A stretch of DNA of 64,000 nucleotides from Rhizobiales bacterium CCH10-E5 (lineage in GTDB: Bacteria > Pseudomonadota > Alphaproteobacteria > Rhizobiales > Beijerinckiaceae): positions 1 to 64,000 of the forward strand of contig LSIG01000119.1 of the NCBI GenBank assembly GCA_001556125.1, written 5' to 3'. Position 1 is the stretch's first letter. Each line of letters starts with the position of its first letter. Positions 46,378 to 54,435 of this stretch are shown here, one piece after another. The notes beneath the pieces were generated by a model that ran no database searches, had not been told where the DNA came from, and saw only the letters and a list, made by a program, of their open reading frames with translations. Made by a program: the position numbers and the translations under genes.

Positions 46378-46524
46378 ATGACCTGGGAAACTCCCACCAT
46401 CGAAGCCATCGCTTGCGGCATGGAAGTCACGGCCTACGCGCCGGCGACCGAGAGCCATGAAATCGCCAGCCATGAGATCGCCAGCCTCCCCGCGCAGCCG
46501 ACCGCCGACACGCGGGCCGACTGA
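46378..46524 (+). CDS. pqqA: PQQ precursor peptide PqqA with extended tail
   Basis: 48 residues, preceded by a perfect AAAGGAG. PQQ is built from the Glu and Tyr of the motif MEVTAY (E16, Y20), which PqqE cross-links. Ordinary PqqA peptides have about 22-30 residues; here an extra tail of about 20 residues holds the repeat SHEIA-SHEIA-S. The start of the peptide (TWETPTIEAIACG) is normal. It lies 103 bp after the dehydrogenase and 6 bp before pqqB. Confidence 0.92.
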   Translation: MTWETPTIEAIACGMEVTAYAPATESHEIASHEIASLPAQPTADTRAD

Positions 46525-46530
46525 CCATCG

Positions 46531-47415
46531 ATGAAGGCCGTCGTCCTCGGTTCCGCTGCGGGCGGCGGCTTTCCACAATGGAATTGCCGCTGCGCCAATT
46601 GTGCTTTGGCCTGGGCCGGTGACCCGCGGGCGTCCTGGCGGACGCAATCCTCACTTGCTCTCGTGGATCGCGATGAGGCGATCCTCGTCAACGCCTCCCC
46701 CGACATCGGCCAGCAGCTGCGCGCCACGCCTGCCCTCTGGCCGCAGTCCGCGCGGCACTCCCCGATCGCCAAGGTTGTCCTGACCAGCGCGGAGATCGAT
46801 CACGTCGCCGGGCTGTTGTCGCTGCGCGAGCGCCATGCCTTTCAGATTTGGGCGCTGGACCCTGTCCGAGCCGCCATCGCGGATAATCCGATGCTGCAGC
46901 CTCTGCAGGCGGACTGGGCCGCGCTCCGCGCGGATGCCCCGATCCCGGCTGGAGACGAGACCGAAATGACGCTGTTTCCGGTGCCCGGCAAGGCGCCGCT
47001 CTATCTCGAGACACCCGAGCCTGAGACCGGCAGCGAGGACGGCGAAACGGCCGGTCTGGTGGTGAGCCGACGCGGGACGCGCCTCCTTTACATCCCCGGC
47101 TGTGCGACGCTGAGCGACGGGGTGCGCGTTCAAGCCGAGCGGGCGGACATCGTCCTGTTCGACGGCACGCTCTTCGAGGACGACGAGATGATCAGGTCTG
47201 GCCTCGGCGAAAAGACCGGTCGCCGGATGGGGCACATGCCGATGTCCGGTCCGGGCGGCTCGCTCGACTGGCTCGCAGCGCTCCCGGCGTCGCGCAAGAT
47301 CTACACCCACATCAACAACACCAACCCGGTTCTCATCGAGGGCTCGCGCGAGCGCAGGCTCGTCGAGAGCGCCGGCGTCGAGATCGCCCGGGATGGCATG
47401 GAGATCCCTCTGTGA
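46531..47415 (+). CDS. pqqB: PQQ biosynthesis protein PqqB
   Basis: 294 residues, full length. Metallo-beta-lactamase fold: VVLGSAAGGGFPQWNC at the start, Cys-rich NCRCANC zinc site, TSAEIDHVAGLLSLRE, and YTHINNTNPVL near the end. It is proposed to hydroxylate the Glu-Tyr intermediate. It overlaps pqqC by 4 bp. Confidence 0.96.
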   Translation: MKAVVLGSAAGGGFPQWNCRCANCALAWAGDPRASWRTQSSLALVDRDEAILVNASPDIGQQLRATPALWPQSARHSPIAKVVLTSAEIDHVAGLLSLRERHAFQIWALDPVRAAIADNPMLQPLQADWAALRADAPIPAGDETEMTLFPVPGKAPLYLETPEPETGSEDGETAGLVVSRRGTRLLYIPGCATLSDGVRVQAERADIVLFDGTLFEDDEMIRSGLGEKTGRRMGHMPMSGPGGSLDWLAALPASRKIYTHINNTNPVLIEGSRERRLVESAGVEIARDGMEIPL

Positions 47416-48140
47416 GCCTGCTTTCACCTGACGCCTTTCTGGACAGGCTCCGCGATGTCGGCGCACGGCGCTATCACGACCGGCATCCGTTCCATCAGCG
47501 TCTTCATTCCGGACGCTGCACCAGGGGCGAGGTGCAGGCCTGGGCGCTGAACCGCTACGCCTATCAGGCCGCCATCCCCCGCAAGGACGCCACGCTCATC
47601 GCCCGCCTGGACGATCCCGCTCTGCGGCGGGCCTGGCGCCAGCGCCTCGTCGACCATGACGGTGGGGCCGATGGTGAGGGCGGCATCGAGCGCTGGCTGC
47701 GCCTCTGCGAAAGTCTGGGATTTGCGCGTGCGGACGTCGTCGCGTTCAGAGGCGTTCTGCCGGCGACGCGGTTCGCGGTCGGCGCCTATGTCGAATTCGT
47801 CCGTGAGCGTCCGCTGCTCGAGGCCGTGGCGTCGTCGCTGACCGAACTCTTCTCGCCGCAGGTGATCAAGACGCGCGTCGCGGGCATGCTCGCCCATTAC
47901 GACTTCGTCAGCGCCGAAAGCCTGAGCTACTTCACGGCCCGCCCCGAGCAGGCATCGCGCGATGTCGAGAGTGCGCTCGCCTATGTCACGGCCCACGCCA
48001 CCACACCGGCCGATCAGGAGGCGGTGGTCGCTGCCCTCGAATTCAAATGCGACGTTCTCTGGGCGATGCTGGATGCGCTCGACCATGCCTATGGCGAGCC
48101 AGGGCAGATTCCGCCCGGCGCATTCGAGCCTGAATCGTGA
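47412..48140 (+). CDS. pqqC: Pyrroloquinoline-quinone synthase PqqC
   Basis: 242 residues. Cofactor-free oxidase that closes the second ring and performs the final eight-electron oxidation. Family stretches are YHDRHPFHQRLHSG, WALNRYAYQAAIPRKDA, HDGGADGEGGIERWLRL, and HYDFVSAESLSYFTARPEQA. Overlaps of 4 bp with pqqB and pqqD indicate coupled translation. Confidence 0.97.
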   Translation: MSLLSPDAFLDRLRDVGARRYHDRHPFHQRLHSGRCTRGEVQAWALNRYAYQAAIPRKDATLIARLDDPALRRAWRQRLVDHDGGADGEGGIERWLRLCESLGFARADVVAFRGVLPATRFAVGAYVEFVRERPLLEAVASSLTELFSPQVIKTRVAGMLAHYDFVSAESLSYFTARPEQASRDVESALAYVTAHATTPADQEAVVAALEFKCDVLWAMLDALDHAYGEPGQIPPGAFEPES

Positions 48141-48409
48141 CCGATGCCGGATCGAAGCCCCGGCTGGCGGCGGGTGTGCGCATCCGGGAGGATCGCGTCC
48201 GCGGCGGGCATAATCTGCTGGCGCCCGAGCATGTGCTGCGGATCAACGCATCGACGGCTGCGATCCTGGCGTTGTGCGATGGACAGCGCTCGCTGCCGGA
48301 GATCGTCGATCACCTCGCGCGCGACTATGCCGCCGACCGGACCCGGATCGAACGCGACGTCACCGCGCTGCTCGGCGATCTCGCCTCCCGAGGTCTGATC
48401 GACCCATGA
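48137..48409 (+). CDS. pqqD: PqqD peptide chaperone
   Basis: 90 residues. Winged-helix RRE protein that hands PqqA to PqqE. Typical pieces are [45 protein letters not shown] and [15 protein letters not shown]. It overlaps both neighbours by 4 bp. Confidence 0.95.
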   Translation: MTDAGSKPRLAAGVRIREDRVRGGHNLLAPEHVLRINASTAAILALCDGQRSLPEIVDHLARDYAADRTRIERDVTALLGDLASRGLIDP

Positions 48410-49497
48410 GCGCCCCGGCCCCCTTCGCACTGCTGGCCGAGCTGACGCATCGCTGCCCGCTGGCCTGCCCCTACTGCTCCAATCCCCTGGAGCTCGATCG
48501 CAAGGCCGACGAACTGGCGACCGCCGACTGGATCCGCGTCTTCGAGGAGGCGTCCGACCTCGGCGTCCTGCAGCTTCATCTCTCCGGCGGCGAGCCCGCG
48601 GCGCGCCAGGATCTCACCGAGCTCGTCGCGGCCGCTGCGCGGCATGGGCTGTACTCGAACCTGATCACCTCCGGCATCGGGCTTGATCGCGATCGGCTGG
48701 CTGCGCTGGCCCAGGCCGGGCTCGACCATGTCCAGCTCTCGATCCAGGACACCGACGCAGGCAACGCCGACCGGATCGCCGGCTTGGCCGGCTCGCACCG
48801 GCGCAAGCGCGCCTTCGCGTCGATGGTCACCGAGGTCGGCTTGCCGCTGACGATCAACGCCGTTCTGCATCGCGGCAACCTGGCCCGCATGGCGGCCATG
48901 GTCGACGAGGCGATCGGCCTGGGCGCGCGGCGGATCGAGCTGGCACACACGCAGTATTACGGTTGGGCCGCCCGCAATCGCGAGGCCCTGATGCCGGAGC
49001 TGACGGACGCTGTAGCGGCGAGCGCGACGGTGGCCGATCTTCGCGAGCGCACGGCCGGCCGGATCACCATCGACTACGTCCCGCCCGACCATTTCGCGCG
49101 CTACCCCAAGCCCTGCATGAACGGCTGGGGTCGCCAGTCGCTGAACGTGACGCCGCGCGGGCTGGTTCTGCCATGCCATGCCGCGCAGACGATCACCGGC
49201 CTGTCGTTCTGGAACGTACGCGATCGCTCCCTTGCGGAGATCTGGCGGGATTCGCCGGCCTTCAATGCGTTCCGCGGCACGGACTGGATGCGCGAGCCGT
49301 GCCGGAGCTGCGAGCGCCGCGAGATCGACTTCGGCGGCTGCCGCTGCCAGGCCATGGCGCTGACCGGAGATCCCCGCAACACGGATCCGGTCTGCGTCCT
49401 CTCTCCGCTCCACGATCGCGTCGAGCACCTGACGACCGCCCCCCGCGTCGATGCCTACGTCATGCGAGAACGACCCGCCAAGGCTTCGATGCGCTAG
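48406..49497 (+). CDS. pqqE: PqqA peptide cyclase PqqE (radical SAM)
   Basis: 363 residues from ATG 48406, which overlaps the pqqD stop. Radical SAM cluster C17/C21/C24 in CPLACPYC, then LSGGEPAAR and VQLSIQD. The SPASM part holds the auxiliary-cluster cysteines ([40 protein letters not shown]). It forms the Glu-Tyr carbon-carbon bond in PqqA. Last gene of the operon; pqqF is not here. Confidence 0.97.
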   Translation: MSAPAPFALLAELTHRCPLACPYCSNPLELDRKADELATADWIRVFEEASDLGVLQLHLSGGEPAARQDLTELVAAAARHGLYSNLITSGIGLDRDRLAALAQAGLDHVQLSIQDTDAGNADRIAGLAGSHRRKRAFASMVTEVGLPLTINAVLHRGNLARMAAMVDEAIGLGARRIELAHTQYYGWAARNREALMPELTDAVAASATVADLRERTAGRITIDYVPPDHFARYPKPCMNGWGRQSLNVTPRGLVLPCHAAQTITGLSFWNVRDRSLAEIWRDSPAFNAFRGTDWMREPCRSCERREIDFGGCRCQAMALTGDPRNTDPVCVLSPLHDRVEHLTTAPRVDAYVMRERPAKASMR

Positions 49498-49683
49498 TGC
49501 CAGGGCCCTGGCCGATGCGGCAGCAGCGTTCAGAGGGAATAGCTCCCCAAAACCGGAAACGGGCTTCCGCGCCGCGCCGATGCCTGCCAGCCAAAGCCCC
49601 CTCGCGGCGCCTCGCGAACCCTGCGCCGATTGTGACGGAGGCCGTGCCAGCCGAGCTGCGCGATGAATGCCGCGAAGGTCATG

Positions 49684-49716
49684 AAAAGCCGAAACCCGAG
49701 TGATCTCAAGGGTTTC
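49684..49716 (-). terminator. Rho-independent terminator of tRNA-Arg
   Basis: On the minus strand GAAACCC, 12-base loop, GGGTTTC, then GGCTTTT, starting 5 bp after the CCA end of the tRNA. The 7-bp stem and short T run make a plausible intrinsic terminator. Confidence 0.7.
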
Positions 49717-49721
49717 TGAAA

Positions 49722-49798
49722 TGGCGCGCCCGACACGATTCGAACGTGTGACCTTTGCCTTCGGAGGGCAACGCTCTATCCAGCTGAGCTACGGGCGC
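49722..49798 (-). tRNA. tRNA-Arg (anticodon CCG)
   Basis: 77 bases with an encoded CCA end. All parts pair: acceptor GCGCCCG/CGGGCGC, D arm GCTC/GAGC, anticodon stem TTGCC/GGCAA with loop CTCCGAA (anticodon CCG, reading CGG), variable AGGTC, T arm ACACG/CGTGT with loop TTCGAAT. It is followed by a terminator. The 224 bp between pqqE and this gene hold only that terminator. Confidence 0.96.
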
Positions 49799-49926
49799 AA
49801 TCCGTGCATGGTGGATAGCCGATCGCGCGGCGCGGGGCAACGAGGGAATTGCGACGGGGCGGGGGCTGCCCGAGGCGCGCCGCGCTCGTGGCCTGGACGG
49901 TCGCGCGGCGCTCGGGATGGAAAGCC

Positions 49927-50343
49927 TCAGCCGCGCGCCGCCGAGACGACCCTGCAGAGATAGCCGCGAATGGTTGCGGCATCGGCCAGTTGGCCGGCCT
50001 GGATCATGAAGACCGCGTCCACCCGCGTGCCGTTGCCCGTCTTGCGTGCCGACACGCGAAGGGTCTGGGGGCGGCCAGACCCGGAGGTCTCCTGAAAGGC
50101 CGTCAGTGCCCCCGCGGAGCGGTCGACGCCGACGCGGATGAAGCCCTCGGCGAGCATCGCGCTGCGCAGATTGTCGAGGGCCCGGTCCCGGTTGACGCCG
50201 GCGAAGATCTGCGAGGTTCGGAAATTCAGCGCGGTGAGCATCGGCGTGCCCTCGACGCGGAAATTCCCTTCGCAGCTCTGGGCCAGGATGGGCGTGGCGC
50301 CCAAGCACAGCATCAGGGTCGTCACCGACAGCATGGTCTTCAT
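49927..50343 (-). CDS. Secreted protein of unknown function
   Basis: 138 residues from ATG 50343 with a GAGGAGG site. Signal peptide MLSVTTLMLCLGATPILAQ, then a small mature domain with two Cys (SCEGNF near the start, GYLCRVV near the end) that could bridge. Stretches such as LNFRTSQIFAGVNRDRALDN and VFMIQAGQLADAATI do not match a family I recognise. Periplasmic by the leader. Confidence 0.8.
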   Translation of the reverse strand: MKTMLSVTTLMLCLGATPILAQSCEGNFRVEGTPMLTALNFRTSQIFAGVNRDRALDNLRSAMLAEGFIRVGVDRSAGALTAFQETSGSGRPQTLRVSARKTGNGTRVDAVFMIQAGQLADAATIRGYLCRVVSAARG

Positions 50344-50458
50344 CGGGGTTGGTCCTCCTCGGTGTGATGAACGGGATGCGACAGGACATGTCGCTCGAGC
50401 GGGCCGACGGCCTGTCAGAGCCATGGCGAGGCCGCCGGGGCCGCGGGGCGGGTGGCGC

Positions 50459-51130
50459 TCACGGGCCCGGCTTTCGTGCGGCCAGGAACACGCGGAAATC
50501 CGTCCGGCCCGATCCATGGCGCGTGCGATCGATGATCGAGAAGCCGCCGGCGGTGACTTCGCGGGTCAGTTCATCGGCCGTGAAGAACGACAGCGACGGT
50601 GCCTTGCCGATGTACTGCATCAGGGGGATGGCGAGGCGGATGACCGCATTCATCTCGGACAGGCAGGGTGTCTTGGTGATGAACAGCCCGCCCGGCTTCA
50701 GGGCCCGCGCGACGGACTCCAGCAGGCGTGGCCGGTCCGCGATCAGGTGCAGGAGATTGAAGGCCAGCACCGCGTCGAAAGACGCGTCCGGCCTGGGCGG
50801 GTCGCACCCGTTCGCGACAGTGAACGTCGCGTTCGGGCAGGCGGCCGCGGCCTTGCGCGCCTCGGCGATGGCGATCATCTCGTGCGAGACGTCCGTCCCG
50901 GTGATGTGGCCGATCGAAGGCGCCAGCCGCAGCGCTGTCTGGCCGGTTCCGCAGCCGAGCTCCAGAACCCGATCCCCGGCGCTCAGCAGATCCAGCGTCG
51001 AGGACAGGGTGCGCTCATAGCCGGCGGGATCCTTGATCGCGCTTCGTGAATAGGCCCGCGCCGCCCGGTTCCAGAACGCGGCATCGGGATCGTCTTCAGG
51101 CTCTCGTCGGGTTGGCATGCCAGGCTCCAT
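50459..51130 (-). CDS. Class I SAM-dependent methyltransferase
   Basis: 223 residues (or 219 from ATG 51118). SAM motifs: VLELGCGTGQTALRLAP, TGTDVSHEMIAIAEARK, FDAVLAFNLLHLIAD and ALKPGGLFITKTP. The pattern AFWNRAARAYSRSAIKDPAGYERTL is typical of a small-molecule methyltransferase group in proteobacteria. It is divergent from a LysR gene 71 bp away that probably controls it. Confidence 0.9.
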   Translation of the reverse strand: MEPGMPTRREPEDDPDAAFWNRAARAYSRSAIKDPAGYERTLSSTLDLLSAGDRVLELGCGTGQTALRLAPSIGHITGTDVSHEMIAIAEARKAAAACPNATFTVANGCDPPRPDASFDAVLAFNLLHLIADRPRLLESVARALKPGGLFITKTPCLSEMNAVIRLAIPLMQYIGKAPSLSFFTADELTREVTAGGFSIIDRTRHGSGRTDFRVFLAARKPGP

Positions 51131-51201
51131 CAGCCCCTCTCATCGCACAGGCTGCAATATTTGGATTTCACCGATTTCAGAGATGCGATATTCATACATG
51201 C

Positions 51202-52137
51202 ATGGATGGCATCGATTGGAACTGGGTGCGGGCCTTTCGAGCCACGGCCGAAGCGGGGTCCTTGTCCGCGGCGTCGCGCCAACTCGGTCTGAGCCAGCCG
51301 ACCTTGTCGCGGCAGGTGGCCGCCCTTGAGGAACAGCTCGCCGTCACCCTGTTCGAGCGGGTCGGGAAAAGGCTGATCCTGACGGCTGGAGGGGCCGGCA
51401 TGCTGGAGCACGCCCGCCAGATGGCTGCCGCGGCGGAGGCGCTCGCACTTGGCGCCGCGGGCCAGGCATCCGAGCTGGCGGGCCTCGTCCGCCTGTCGGT
51501 CACGGATGCGGTCGCGACGCATGTCATGCCCGGCATCGTCGAGCGCCTGCGCGAGGAGGTGCCCCAGGTTACCGTCGTGGTCATCGCGACCGATGCGCTC
51601 AGCGATCTCAGGCGACGCGAGGCCGACATCGCCATCCGCCATGTCCGCCCCACGGAGCCGGAACTGATCGGCCGTCTGATCGGGGAACTGGCCGCGCATC
51701 TTTATGCCTCAGACGCGTGGATCGCGCGTCACGGCTTGCCGCGGGCGGCCGCCGATCTGGTCGGCGCGACAGTCCTGGCCTTCGACCCGGTCGAGCAGTT
51801 CGTCGGCCACATGGAGCTCCAGGGGATCCGGCTCGGGCCGGAGCAGTGCTCCGTGGTGTCGAACAGCGCGTCGGCGCTCTGGGAGATGACCCATCGGGGG
51901 ATCGGCGTCGGCGTCGTCCTCGACATCGCGGCGGCGCGCATGCCGGGGCTGAGAAAGCTCTTGCCGGAGCTGTCGCGCGTCCCGGTGCCGCTCTGGCTGG
52001 TGACACATCGAGAGCTGCAGACCAGTCGCCGCATCCGTCTGGTCTACGACGTCGTCGCCGATGAACTGCGCCGGCTGGTCGTGTCGGGCGCGGACCCCAA
52101 CCGCGAGCGGGAGCCCCCTGGCGCGTCGCCCGGGTGA
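51202..52137 (+). CDS. LysR family transcriptional regulator
   Basis: 311 residues from ATG 51202 (DGIDWNWVRAFRATAEAGSLS), the start that places the helix-turn-helix correctly (ASRQLGLSQPTLSRQVAALE). The effector domain follows from about residue 90 (LVRLSVTDAVATHVMPGIV). The intergenic region with the divergent methyltransferase contains AT-rich blocks (GCAATATTTGG, GCGATATTC) suitable for LysR binding, though no clear T-N11-A palindrome was fixed. Confidence 0.92.
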   Translation: MDGIDWNWVRAFRATAEAGSLSAASRQLGLSQPTLSRQVAALEEQLAVTLFERVGKRLILTAGGAGMLEHARQMAAAAEALALGAAGQASELAGLVRLSVTDAVATHVMPGIVERLREEVPQVTVVVIATDALSDLRRREADIAIRHVRPTEPELIGRLIGELAAHLYASDAWIARHGLPRAAADLVGATVLAFDPVEQFVGHMELQGIRLGPEQCSVVSNSASALWEMTHRGIGVGVVLDIAAARMPGLRKLLPELSRVPVPLWLVTHRELQTSRRIRLVYDVVADELRRLVVSGADPNREREPPGASPG

Positions 52138-52216
52138 CCGCGGCCCGTCCAACGGCCGTGAGGCCATGCCGTCTGTGCGTCTGCCTGCGAGGAGGACCGT
52201 TCTGGCTGTTCTGGCC

Positions 52217-52831
52217 CTACGGCCCCGCCACCTCGAACAGCACCTCGTTGCGCCGCAGCGGGCCGGGCGTCCAGGGGTCGTTGTAATAGGCGTAGGTGGC
52301 CGCGCCCTGGATCGCGATCCCGGCCTGCGCCAGCCAGGCCCGCAGGGCCGCCTCCTTCTCCGCGATCAGCGCGTCGGTGGCGACGCCGGAGAAGCGGATC
52401 GCGGCGCGCCGCTCCGCCGGCAGCTCGAGCAGGCGCACATCCTCGCCCGCCGTCTTCGGCAAGGTCTCGAGCGTGTATTGGGACGGCATCACGAAGCGCA
52501 CCAGCCAGCTCTGCGCCGCGGGTTGCGCCGGCGTCTGCGTCACCGGGGCGGTCATGCTGATGCTGTCGCCGGGCCGGTTCTTGGCGAAGATATAGGCCGC
52601 GAGCGGCGAAAAACCGGCGCGCACCGCCGTCTGCCGGTCGCCCTGCCGCGTCACCTCCGCCACGCGCAGCGCCGGATAGTCGCGGATCTCGATGGCCCCG
52701 TCCTGCCTGACCGAGACGTATGTCGGCTGCTCGATCGTGCTCATGACATAGATCCAGATCCCGATCGCCACCGCCGCCAGCGCGGCGACGAGCCCGAGCC
52801 CTGCGAGCGCCAGCATCTTGAACGTTCCCAT
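52217..52831 (-). CDS. SOUL family haem-binding protein
   Basis: 204 residues. N-terminal membrane anchor (MLALAGLGLVAALAAVAIGIWIYV), then the SOUL domain: IEIRDYPALRVAEV, AGFSPLAAYIFAKN, ISMTAPVTQ, WLVRFVMPSQY and AAIRFSGVATDALIAEKEAAL. SOUL proteins bind haem or tetrapyrroles; the bacterial role is unknown. The start at 52831 is the Met just before the anchor. Confidence 0.92.
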   Translation of the reverse strand: MGTFKMLALAGLGLVAALAAVAIGIWIYVMSTIEQPTYVSVRQDGAIEIRDYPALRVAEVTRQGDRQTAVRAGFSPLAAYIFAKNRPGDSISMTAPVTQTPAQPAAQSWLVRFVMPSQYTLETLPKTAGEDVRLLELPAERRAAIRFSGVATDALIAEKEAALRAWLAQAGIAIQGAATYAYYNDPWTPGPLRRNEVLFEVAGP

Positions 52832-53006
52832 GACCTGGTCCGCATCGGAGGCGCGCCCGCCGGCCGGCAGCGCTTCGCTCCGCGACAGCCTAGCACGGGC
52901 GCTGCCCGGCCGGCTCCCGCCACGACGTCGCGCCACGTCCCCCCGCGGGCTTGCCTGCGCGCCGCGGCGCGGACATCCTGCGGCAAGCGGGCGGGAGAAC
53001 GATGCG

Positions 53007-53240
53007 ATGGCGGCGAGCGATGCGGAGAAGGCCCGGCTGGCGCTCGAAATCTTCGCCCATTTCGACACCGAGCCCGGCGAATGGCTCGCCACCGGCAATC
53101 TGCTCTCCATCGCCGCGATGAACGGATGGGACACCAAGGCGGTGATGGCGAGCTATGAGCACGGCAAGGCGCTGGGTTGGTTCGAGGACGGGCCGAACGG
53201 CACGGTCACGATCACCCCGGCCGGCCGCGCACAGCTCTGA
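53007..53240 (+). CDS. Small protein, winged-helix-like
   Basis: 77 residues, preceded by GGGAGAACG. A helical first half (EKARLALEIFAHFDTEPGEW) and the ending WFEDGPNGTVTITPAGRAQL resemble a minimal winged helix. I do not recognise a named family. It is 19 bp before the M41-like gene and may be co-transcribed with it. Confidence 0.7.
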   Translation: MAASDAEKARLALEIFAHFDTEPGEWLATGNLLSIAAMNGWDTKAVMASYEHGKALGWFEDGPNGTVTITPAGRAQL

Positions 53241-53259
53241 GGCGCCGCCACCGGCCAGG

Positions 53260-53793
53260 ATGCCGAAGCTCGCCGCCATTCCCCCCGCGATCCGCCGCGC
53301 CGCCTGCGCCTTCCACGAGGCCGGGCACATCGTCGTCGGCTGGCATCATGGCCGCGCCATCACCCATGCCTGGCTGCGCCCGCCGCAGGGTGTTTCCGGC
53401 GAGACCTGTTTCGAGCCCTATCGCCGCGGCTTCGACGCCAAGAGCGCGCAGGACCGAAAGCGCGCCGAGATCGAGATCACCATCCTCGCCGCCGGCCATT
53501 GCGGCGAGATGCTCTACTGGAACGAGCCGGCGGCGCTGAAATGGTATCCCGGCGCGATCGAATCCCATGCCGACGACCTCGCCCAGATGCAGCCCTTTCT
53601 CGCCTTGCTGCATCCGGAGCAGGCGGAGCCGCTGCGCGCCCGCTGCGAAAGGGCCGCGACGGCGATCCTCTACCAGCCGGCGATGCGCGCCGCCCATGCG
53701 GCGATCGCGGCGCGGCTCGATGCGCAGGGTCGCATCGGCCGCGACGAGGTCGAGGCGGCGATGCAGGGGGCGGGCCTCGGCCGAGCGGGCTAA
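53260..53793 (+). CDS. Stand-alone M41 (FtsH-type) metallopeptidase-like protein
   Basis: 177 residues. The zinc motif HEAGH is at 19-23 (AFHEAGHIVVG), ILAAGHCGEMLY matches the FtsH segment LLGGRAAEEL, and ESHADDLAQM places D105/D106 where FtsH has its third zinc ligand (AENDL). The AAA ATPase part and membrane helices of FtsH are absent. It may be an active small protease or a regulatory relic. Start 53260; the gene overlaps the next, convergent gene by 4 bp. Confidence 0.82.
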   Translation: MPKLAAIPPAIRRAACAFHEAGHIVVGWHHGRAITHAWLRPPQGVSGETCFEPYRRGFDAKSAQDRKRAEIEITILAAGHCGEMLYWNEPAALKWYPGAIESHADDLAQMQPFLALLHPEQAEPLRARCERAATAILYQPAMRAAHAAIAARLDAQGRIGRDEVEAAMQGAGLGRAG

Positions 53794-54194
53794 TGCCCGC
53801 GCAGCGCGCCGAGCAGCTCCGGCCCGCTCTTGCCGATCAGGTTCTTGGGCAGTTCGGCGACCAGCGCGGCCTCGAGCTGCTTGTGGTAGTGGCGCCGCAT
53901 CTCGCCGAGCGTCCGCGGCGCGGCGATCACCACGAGATGGCTGATCTTGTGCCCGGTGACCTGATGGTTGAGCCAGGCGGTCGCCGCCGCCGCATGGGCG
54001 TCCTCGTCGATCTGGTGCCCGGTCGGGTTGGCGGAGCTGGAATCGCGCCCGCCGCCGCCGGCCCTGTTGTGCTCGTCGAGATGGGGCGAGGGCAGGGCGG
54101 CCAGCGCCGGCTCGGCCTCGTTGCCGCTGTTGCGGAAGAGCGCGAACTGCTGGCCGTCGACGACTGCGATCACGGCACCATGGGGGAGTTGCAT
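53790..54194 (-). CDS. Host attachment protein family (baeRF-like)
   Basis: 134 residues from ATG 54194. Family signs are the opening HGAVIAVVDGQQFALFRN, a middle poor in structure (HNRAGGGGRDSSSANP), and HLVVIAAPRTLGEMRRHYHKQLEAALVAELPKNLIG. The name comes from an Agrobacterium gene thought to act in plant attachment; the fold is related to release-factor eRF1 domains. Function in this strain is unknown. Confidence 0.88.
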   Translation of the reverse strand: MQLPHGAVIAVVDGQQFALFRNSGNEAEPALAALPSPHLDEHNRAGGGGRDSSSANPTGHQIDEDAHAAAATAWLNHQVTGHKISHLVVIAAPRTLGEMRRHYHKQLEAALVAELPKNLIGKSGPELLGALRGH

Positions 54195-54435
54195 CGATAT
54201 GTCCTCGGCTGGGTCTGGCCCGTTGCCCCGGGACCGGAGCCCCCGGGGACCTGCAGGGCTGTGATCGTCAAATGCCGCCGCCGCCGCATTGATCCCGATC
54301 AAGCGGCCCGCGCCGCGCGGGTAACGGGCGCCCGCGTCTGCCCCAACTTTGCCCGGCCGGGAACGGATGCTTCACTCTCGCGTCCTAAGACCGCTCGTCA
54401 TAGAACCGGCGCAGACCCTTCGCTGAGGAATCCCG

